A stretch of 10,941 bases of DNA. Origin: Candidatus Krumholzibacteriia bacterium. GTDB taxonomy: Bacteria > Krumholzibacteriota > Krumholzibacteriia > LZORAL124-64-63. Position numbers and translations under genes: made by a program. This document shows positions 7,215-10,941 of the stretch, one piece after another. The notes below the pieces were generated by a model. That model saw only the letters and a list, made by a program, of their open reading frames with translations, made no database searches and was not told the DNA's origin. The stretch's first letter is position 1; the number at the start of each line of letters is the position of its first letter. The DNA lies in the NCBI GenBank assembly GCA_014859985.1, contig JACZKN010000562.1, positions 1-10,941 of the forward strand, given 5' to 3'.

Positions 7215-9110
7215 TCAGCTGACGAGCACGGCGTCGCGGTGGCAGGCGGTCACGCAGTTGCCGCAGGCCACGCAGCGCTCCTGGATGATGGTGTGGGGGC
7301 GCCTGGGCTCGCCCACGATGGCGTCGACGGGACACTCGCGCAGGCAACGGCTGCAGCCGTTGCAGAGGGCCGCGTCGATGCGGTAGCTCAACAGTTCGGT
7401 GCAGACGCCCGCCGGGCAGCGGCGCCCGAAGATGTGGGCCTCGTACTCGTCCCGGAACCAGCGCAGGGTGCTGAGCACGGGGTTGGGCGCGGTCATGCCT
7501 AGGCCGCACAGGGAGGCGTCCTTGATGACCCCGGCCAGGTCCTCCAGGTTCACCACGCCCTGGAAGCGCTCCAGCGCCATGTGCCCGTGCTCGCTGCGGG
7601 GGTGGCGTGTGATGGCCTGCAGGATCTCCAGCATGTGCCGGGTGCCCTCGCGGCAGGGGATGCACTTGCCGCAGCTCTCGCGCTGGATGAAGTCCATGAA
7701 GAACTTCGCCACGTCCACCATGCAGTTGTCCTCGTCCATGACCACCAGGCCGCCCGAGCCCATCATGGCGCCCAGCTCCTTGAGCGACTCGTAGTCCACG
7801 GGCGTGTCCAGGTGGGCGGCCGGGATGCAGCCGCCGCTGGGCCCGCCGATCTGCACCGCCTTGAAGCGCTTGCCGCCGGGGACGCCACCACCCACGGCGT
7901 GCACCACGTCGGCCAGGGAGGTGCCCATCTCCACCTCCACCAGGCCGGTGCGCGCCACCTTGCCCGACAGGGCGAAGACCTTGGTGCCCTTGCTGCCGGC
8001 GGTGCCCAGGGCGGCGAACCCGTCGGCGCCGATGCGCACCAGCTCCGGCAGGTTGGCCAGGGTCTCGACGTTGTTGATCACCGTGGGGCAGCCGAACAGC
8101 CCGCTGACGGCGGGAAACGGCGGCCGCGGCCGGGGCATGCCGCGCCGGCCCTCGATCGAGAGGATCAGGGCCGTCTCCTCGCCGCAGACGAAGGCGCCCG
8201 CGCCCTTCTTGACCACGACGTCCAGGTCGACCCCCGAACCGGCGATGTCCCGGCCCAGGTAGCCGGCCTGCCGGGCCTGGTCCAGGGCCACGGACAAGTT
8301 GGCGATGGCCAGCGGGTACTCGGCCCGGATGTAGACGTAGGCGCGCGAGGCACCGATGGCGTAGGCGGCGATGGCCATGCCTTCGACCAGGCGGTGGGGG
8401 TCGCCCTCGATCACGGCCCGGTCCATGAAGGCGCCGGGGTCGCCCTCGTCCGCGTTGCAGACCAGGAACTTGCGCTCGGCCGCCGTCTCCTGGGCGAAGC
8501 GCCACTTGCGGCCGGCGGGGAAGCCGCCGCCGCCGCGGCCGCGCAGGCCGCTGCGTTCCACTTCGGCACACAGCTCGGCCGGCGTCATCTGCGCCAGCAC
8601 CCGCAGCCACTGCTCGTAGCCGCCGCGGGCCCGGTACTCGTCCAGGCTGCGCGGGTCGATCAGGCCGCAGTTGCGCAGCACCAGCCGGGTCTGGGGCGCG
8701 AAGAAGGGGTGGTCCCCGATGGCGGGCACGCCGTCCCAGGCCTGCAGGCCGTCGGCCGGGAACTGGAAGAGCGGCAGCTCGGGCCAGGCCCCCTCGCCCA
8801 GCATCGCGTCCAGGACGGTGCGGGCCTTGCCGGGATCGACGCGGCCGAAGCACAGGCGCGCCCGGCCCGGCAGCTGCACGTCCAGCATGGGCTCCAGCGC
8901 GCACAGGCCGATGCAGCCGACCTCGACGATGCGGGCGCCGCGGCGCTGCACGGCGGGCAACGTGCGCACGGCCTCCAGCACGGCGCCGGCGCCGGCGCCC
9001 AGGCCGCAGGTGCCGGTGCCGATCAGGATGACGGGAACGTCCACGGCCTCGCGGCGCAGTTCGCGGGCGCGCGCCGGGTCCAGGGCCGTGGGGATGGTGC
9101 GGCTGGTCAT
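7215..9110 (-). CDS. hydB: HydB, NuoF-like NADH/FMN subunit of the trimeric hydrogenase
   Basis: This 631-residue flavoprotein carries NADH oxidation and, in known homologues, flavin-based electron bifurcation. Residues of about 25-105 form a thioredoxin-like [2Fe-2S] domain (C35, C66, C70). The NuoF core follows with the NADH/FMN glycine loop GLRGRGGGGFPAGRKW (188-203), CNADEGDPGAFMDR (218-231), GAFVCGEETALI (305-316) and GCPTVINNVET (340-350). The NuoF [4Fe-4S] cluster is ESCGKCIPC (C480/483/486) with C535. The C-terminus has CPAGVC (565-570) and a two-cluster ferredoxin tail (C583/586/589/593 and C613/616/619/623). This NuoF core with both an N-terminal thioredoxin-like domain and a C-terminal 2[4Fe-4S] tail matches HydB/HndC-type subunits, not respiratory NuoF. 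Its ATG overlaps the hydC stop as ATGA (9107-9110). Confidence 0.95.
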   Translation of the reverse strand: MTSRTIPTALDPARARELRREAVDVPVILIGTGTCGLGAGAGAVLEAVRTLPAVQRRGARIVEVGCIGLCALEPMLDVQLPGRARLCFGRVDPGKARTVLDAMLGEGAWPELPLFQFPADGLQAWDGVPAIGDHPFFAPQTRLVLRNCGLIDPRSLDEYRARGGYEQWLRVLAQMTPAELCAEVERSGLRGRGGGGFPAGRKWRFAQETAAERKFLVCNADEGDPGAFMDRAVIEGDPHRLVEGMAIAAYAIGASRAYVYIRAEYPLAIANLSVALDQARQAGYLGRDIAGSGVDLDVVVKKGAGAFVCGEETALILSIEGRRGMPRPRPPFPAVSGLFGCPTVINNVETLANLPELVRIGADGFAALGTAGSKGTKVFALSGKVARTGLVEVEMGTSLADVVHAVGGGVPGGKRFKAVQIGGPSGGCIPAAHLDTPVDYESLKELGAMMGSGGLVVMDEDNCMVDVAKFFMDFIQRESCGKCIPCREGTRHMLEILQAITRHPRSEHGHMALERFQGVVNLEDLAGVIKDASLCGLGMTAPNPVLSTLRWFRDEYEAHIFGRRCPAGVCTELLSYRIDAALCNGCSRCLRECPVDAIVGEPRRPHTIIQERCVACGNCVTACHRDAVLVS

Positions 9111-9586
9111 GCGGACTCGGCCTCCCGGCGGCAGCGGCGCAGGATCTTCACGGCGCTGTCGGCGTCCACGCCGCCGTGGAACTCGCCGTTCACGCAGATC
9201 AGCGGGGCCAGGCCGCAGGCGCCCAGGCAGGCCACCACCTCGAGGCTGAACAGCCCGTCCCGGGCGGTCTGCCCCGCCTCGAGCTGCAGGTAGCGCTTGA
9301 TGGCCTGGAAGACGCCCTGGCTGCCCTTGACGTGGCAGGCGGTGCCGCGGCAGACCTGCACGTGGTAGCGGCCCAGGGGCTGGAAACGGAACTGGTTGTA
9401 GAAGGTGGCCACGCCGTAGATGCGGCTGCTGGGCAGGCCCAGATGGGCGCCGAGCTCGGCCACGGCCTCCCGGGACACGAAGCCCTGGGCCTCCTGCACC
9501 TCCTGCAGCAGGGGGATGAGGTGTTCGCGGCCGCGGTCCGGGTGGGCGGCCAGGATCTCGGCGACGCTCCGCACGGGACCGTTCAC
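9107..9586 (-). CDS. hydC: HydC, NuoE-like thioredoxin-fold [2Fe-2S] subunit
   Basis: This 159-residue electron-transfer subunit partners HydB in soluble NADH-linked hydrogenases. It has the NuoE pattern: an N-terminal helical region with the family signature SRIYGVATFYNQF (54-66), then a [2Fe-2S] site with C79-X4-C84 and C120-X3-C124 (CRGTAC and CLGAC). Length is normal for the family. I place the start at the GTG 9584-9586. It gives the expected N-terminus, is preceded by a strong GAGGAGGTG site (9592-9600), and overlaps the rex stop as GTGA (9583-9586). The frame stays open up to 10324, but that upstream part only shadows rex. Confidence 0.94.
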   Translation of the reverse strand: MNGPVRSVAEILAAHPDRGREHLIPLLQEVQEAQGFVSREAVAELGAHLGLPSSRIYGVATFYNQFRFQPLGRYHVQVCRGTACHVKGSQGVFQAIKRYLQLEAGQTARDGLFSLEVVACLGACGLAPLICVNGEFHGGVDADSAVKILRRCRREAESA

Positions 9587-10236
9587 GCCCGCACCTCCTC
9601 GGGCCGGTGGGCGAAGTAGGCGACGCGCTCCAGGGCCAGGCCGATGTCGTGGTTCTCCACGTAGGTGCCCTCGGGCACGCGCACCGTGGTGGACGTGAAG
9701 TTCAGGATGCTGCGCACCCCCAGGGCGGCCAGGCGGTCGGCCGCGGCCTGCGCTTCGCGGGCCGGCACGGCCAGGATGGCGATGCGCACCTGCTCGCCGC
9801 CGACGATCTCCTCCAGGTCCAGCAGGTGGCGCACCGGCACCCCGTGGCAGCGGGTGGTCACCAGGTCGACGTCCGTCTCGAAGGCGGCCACCATCTGCAG
9901 CTGCGGGTGCGCCGTGCGGAAGTACTGCAGGATGGCCCGGCCCAGGTTGCCCACGCCCAGCAGCACCGCCCGGTCGGCCCGCGGACCGCCCAGGGTCGCG
10001 GCGATGGCCGCGTCCAGGCGCCGCACGTCGTAGCCGTGCTGGGGGTTGCCGCGGTAGCCCACCCGCATCAGATCCTGGCGGACCAGGGACGGCGTCATAC
10101 CCGACAGGCCGGCGATGTCCTGGGAATGGACGGCCGCCACGCCGTCGGCCGCCAGGCCGGCCAGGACCCGCCGGTAGGTGGCCAGGCGACCCACCGCCCG
10201 GGGGGTCATGGGTCGCAGCACCGTGCTCCTGCTCAT
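9583..10236 (-). CDS. rex: Rex, NADH/NAD+-sensing transcriptional repressor
   Basis: Rex represses fermentation and hydrogenase genes when NADH/NAD+ is low and leaves DNA when NADH binds. The 217-residue protein has a winged helix (about 17-60, with SGMTPSLVRQDLMRVG) and a Rossmann domain with GVGNLG (94-99). It also has the Rex signatures AAF-acid-x-D (117-122), AILAVPA (153-159), ILNF (177-180), VPEG (187-190) and the C-terminal domain-swap helix ALERVAYF. The ATG at 10234-10236 is chosen because GGAGAAG lies 7 bases upstream and the length matches the family. An in-frame GTG at 10276-10278 would add 14 residues, but it falls inside the Rex operator. The gene is first in the operon, directly below a Rex site, so autoregulation is expected. 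Glu120 stands where many Rex proteins have Asp. Confidence 0.95.
   Translation of the reverse strand: MSRSTVLRPMTPRAVGRLATYRRVLAGLAADGVAAVHSQDIAGLSGMTPSLVRQDLMRVGYRGNPQHGYDVRRLDAAIAATLGGPRADRAVLLGVGNLGRAILQYFRTAHPQLQMVAAFETDVDLVTTRCHGVPVRHLLDLEEIVGGEQVRIAILAVPAREAQAAADRLAALGVRSILNFTSTTVRVPEGTYVENHDIGLALERVAYFAHRPEEVRA
9592..9600 (-). promoter_or_regulatory. Strong ribosome binding site that fixes the GTG start of hydC
   Basis: On the minus strand this reads GAGGAGGTG and ends 5 bases before the GTG at 9584-9586. It lies inside the last codons of rex, and the GTG overlaps the rex stop. This supports GTG initiation of hydC and coupling to rex translation. Confidence 0.75.
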
Positions 10237-10240
10237 CCCG

Positions 10241-10247
10241 CTTCTCC
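10241..10247 (-). promoter_or_regulatory. Ribosome binding site deciding the rex start
   Basis: The minus strand reads GGAGAAG, with the core GGAG 7 bases before the ATG at 10234-10236. The alternative in-frame GTG at 10276-10278 overlaps the Rex operator, and I see no comparable site serving it. Confidence 0.65.
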
Positions 10248-10262
10248 GTTCGTTGGCAAACG

Positions 10263-10280
10263 ATGTTAAAATTTTCACAC
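10263..10280. promoter_or_regulatory. Rex operator upstream of rex-hydCBA
   Basis: The plus strand reads ATGTTAAAATTTTCACAC, a near palindrome. Compared with the known Rex consensus (TTGTKAA-N4-TTMACAA), only the outermost base of each half-site differs: TGTTAA and TTCACA are separated by AATT. It lies 26 bases upstream of the rex ATG and just downstream of the likely leftward promoter, where a bound repressor would block initiation or elongation. The presence of rex as the next gene makes the assignment strong. In vivo binding is inferred. Confidence 0.88.
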
Positions 10281-10296
10281 CATGCTGTTGGGGCCA

Positions 10297-10324
10297 AATA
10301 TCGGCTGCGGGCCGCGCGGGTCAA
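10297..10324 (-). promoter_or_regulatory. Probable promoter of the rex-hyd operon
   Basis: On the minus strand, TTGACC (10319-10324) and GATATT (10297-10302) are spaced by 16 bases, resembling -35 and -10 boxes of the housekeeping sigma factor. The -10 box is imperfect (4 of 6 matches). Transcription would start near 10290, placing the Rex operator at about +11 to +28. The region is AT-rich compared with the flanking genes and is the only gap of notable size in the window. Another weak candidate -10 (TATTAT) lies further upstream on the same strand at about 10365-10370. Confidence 0.5.
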
Positions 10325-10347
10325 GGAAAATTCGTTATTTTTTTGAC
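10320..10347. repeat. Imperfect inverted repeat in the rex-hyd control region
   Basis: On the plus strand the left arm GTCAAGGAAAAT (10320-10331) and the right arm ATTTTTTTGAC (10337-10347) can pair as GTCAA/TTGAC and AAAAT/ATTTT, with a small internal bulge and a 5-base loop. Neither orientation has a T-run after the stem, so it is not an intrinsic terminator. The left arm overlaps the leftward -35 box, and the right arm overlaps the rightward TTGACA, so a second regulator could bind here. It may also be chance in AT-rich DNA. Confidence 0.4.
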
Positions 10348-10370
10348 AGGAGGGGAAAGACCGATAATAT
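10343..10370 (+). promoter_or_regulatory. Rightward promoter-like motif (antisense to the antiporter gene)
   Basis: The plus strand has a perfect TTGACA (10343-10348) and TAATAT (10365-10370) with 16-base spacing. It points away from the hyd operon into the 3' end of the antiporter gene, which is on the opposite strand. No convincing plus-strand gene follows, so any transcript would be antisense or a short non-coding RNA. It may be fortuitous. Confidence 0.3.
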
Positions 10371-10393
10371 CCTGCAAAAGCGATACTTGGACC

Positions 10394-10941
10394 TCAGGGC
10401 CTCCGTCGCACGAGCCTGGGCAGCACCAGCAGGAAGGCCGTCCCGGCCACCAGGGACACCCACGCCGGCACCCCGAACCCCGCCGGCAGGAACCCCAGGA
10501 ACGCCGCCGTGGCGGCGGCGATGAGCGCGAAGGGGATCTGGGTGCGCACGTGGTCGTGGGGTTCCACGCCGCAGGCGATGGAACTGACGATGGTGGTGTC
10601 GCTGAAGGGCGAGCAATGGTCGCCGAAGACGGCGCCGCTGAAGACCGCGGCCACGGTCACGTGCAGGAACGAGGCCTGGGCCGCGGGCTCGAGGTGACCG
10701 ATGGCGCCGGCTGCCGCGGGGATGGCCAAGGGGAAGAGGATGCCCATGGTGCCCCACGAAGTCCCCGTGGCGAAGGACACCACGGCGCCGGTCACGAACA
10801 CCGCCAGCGGCAGGGCCGGCGCCGCGTCCAGGGCCGCCGCGGCCCCGGCGATGCGCTCGGCCGTGCCCAGCGCTCCCAGCACGCTGCCCAGGATCCAGGC
10901 CGCCACCAGGATCACCACCGGCCCGAGCATGGTGCGCACGC
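10394..10941 (-). CDS. NhaC-family Na+/H+ antiporter, C-terminal part (5' end beyond the right edge)
   Basis: An integral membrane protein of which the last 180 or so residues are visible, ending in TGA at 10394-10396. The reading frame is open to the window edge, so the true start is outside; family members are about 450-500 residues. Hydrophobic helices alternate with NhaC-type motifs: FATGTSWGTMGILFPLAIP, GAVFGDHCSPFSDTTI and SSIACGVE. These are the conserved substrate-pathway segments of the Na+/H+ antiporter NhaC family. That family also includes malate/lactate and other organic-ion exchangers, so the exact substrate is unknown. It is on the same strand as the hyd operon but separated by the 157-base control region. 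I see no clear terminator after it, so some readthrough into rex is possible. Confidence 0.85.
   Translation of the reverse strand, partial: VRTMLGPVVILVAAWILGSVLGALGTAERIAGAAAALDAAPALPLAVFVTGAVVSFATGTSWGTMGILFPLAIPAAAGAIGHLEPAAQASFLHVTVAAVFSGAVFGDHCSPFSDTTIVSSIACGVEPHDHVRTQIPFALIAAATAAFLGFLPAGFGVPAWVSLVAGTAFLLVLPRLVRRRP

Noticed and set aside
5513..7222. Plus-strand open frame of 569 codons opposite hydA
   Set aside because: It shadows a gene with complete iron-sulfur and H-cluster motifs. The composition is biased and no motif is present.
8894..9014. Apparent missing fourth cysteine in the N-terminal thioredoxin-like domain of HydB (only C35, C66 and C70)
   Set aside because: As I recall the family, the N-terminal domain of such NuoF fusions often has one Cys in the first loop and C-X3-C in the second, so it is not a clear defect.
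9587..10324. In-frame upstream extension of hydC across rex
   Set aside because: The extension has no NuoE-like sequence. A strong ribosome site and a stop/start overlap mark the GTG at 9586 as the start.
10320..10393. Intrinsic terminator after the antiporter gene
   Set aside because: The only hairpin (10320-10347) is AT-rich and has no T-run after it on the minus strand, so termination there is not supported.
1..10941. tRNA, rRNA, CRISPR array, insertion sequence or attachment site
   Set aside because: No direct repeats with spacers, transposase motifs, cloverleaf-like segments or rRNA-like stretches were seen. Coding is nearly continuous.

Overview
This is a GC-rich bacterial window in which every supported gene lies on the minus strand. 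It therefore reads from right to left. It holds most of one tightly packed [FeFe]-hydrogenase operon: rex, hydC, hydB, hydA, an [FeFe]-hydrogenase-like sensor histidine kinase, a stand-alone receiver protein, a receiver-histidine kinase hybrid, hydG and hydF. HydF is cut by the left edge. Neighbouring genes overlap by a few bases or are separated by at most 11 bases, as expected for one translationally coupled transcript. The right edge holds the 3' part of an NhaC-family antiporter gene, which is probably a separate unit.

The organism must be an anaerobe or facultative fermenter that exchanges electrons between NADH, ferredoxin and H2. Gene content and base composition would fit several GC-rich phyla with anaerobic members (for example Krumholzibacteriota, Eisenbacteria, Gemmatimonadota or deltaproteobacterial relatives). 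No sequence here settles the phylum.

Layout, right to left. The antiporter 3' end is at 10394-10941. An AT-rich control region of about 157 bases (10237-10393) has a near-consensus Rex operator, a plausible leftward promoter, an inverted repeat and a rightward promoter-like motif. The NADH-sensing repressor Rex is at 9583-10236. The NADH-linked trimeric hydrogenase follows: HydC 9107-9586, HydB 7215-9110, HydA 5486-7207. Next is a signalling block: H-cluster sensor kinase 3474-5480, receiver 3059-3463, receiver-kinase 1909-3066. H-cluster maturation comes last: the tyrosine lyase HydG at 518-1912 and the scaffold GTPase HydF at 1-506. HydE is not seen.

How the genes fit together (inference from families and order): HydABC is a soluble, probably electron-bifurcating or NAD-linked hydrogenase. 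Rex relieves repression when NADH is high, which is when H2 evolution is needed. HydG and HydF build the H-cluster for HydA and perhaps for the sensor. The sensor kinase keeps the H-cluster cysteines but has a changed active-site pocket, so it probably reads H2 or redox state and phosphorylates one or both receivers. Neither receiver protein has a DNA-binding or other recognisable output domain, so the final target of this phosphorelay is not visible. The most notable features are the output-less H2/redox phosphorelay inside a Rex-controlled hydrogenase operon, and a serine in HydA where the reference clostridial enzyme has a cysteine ligand.
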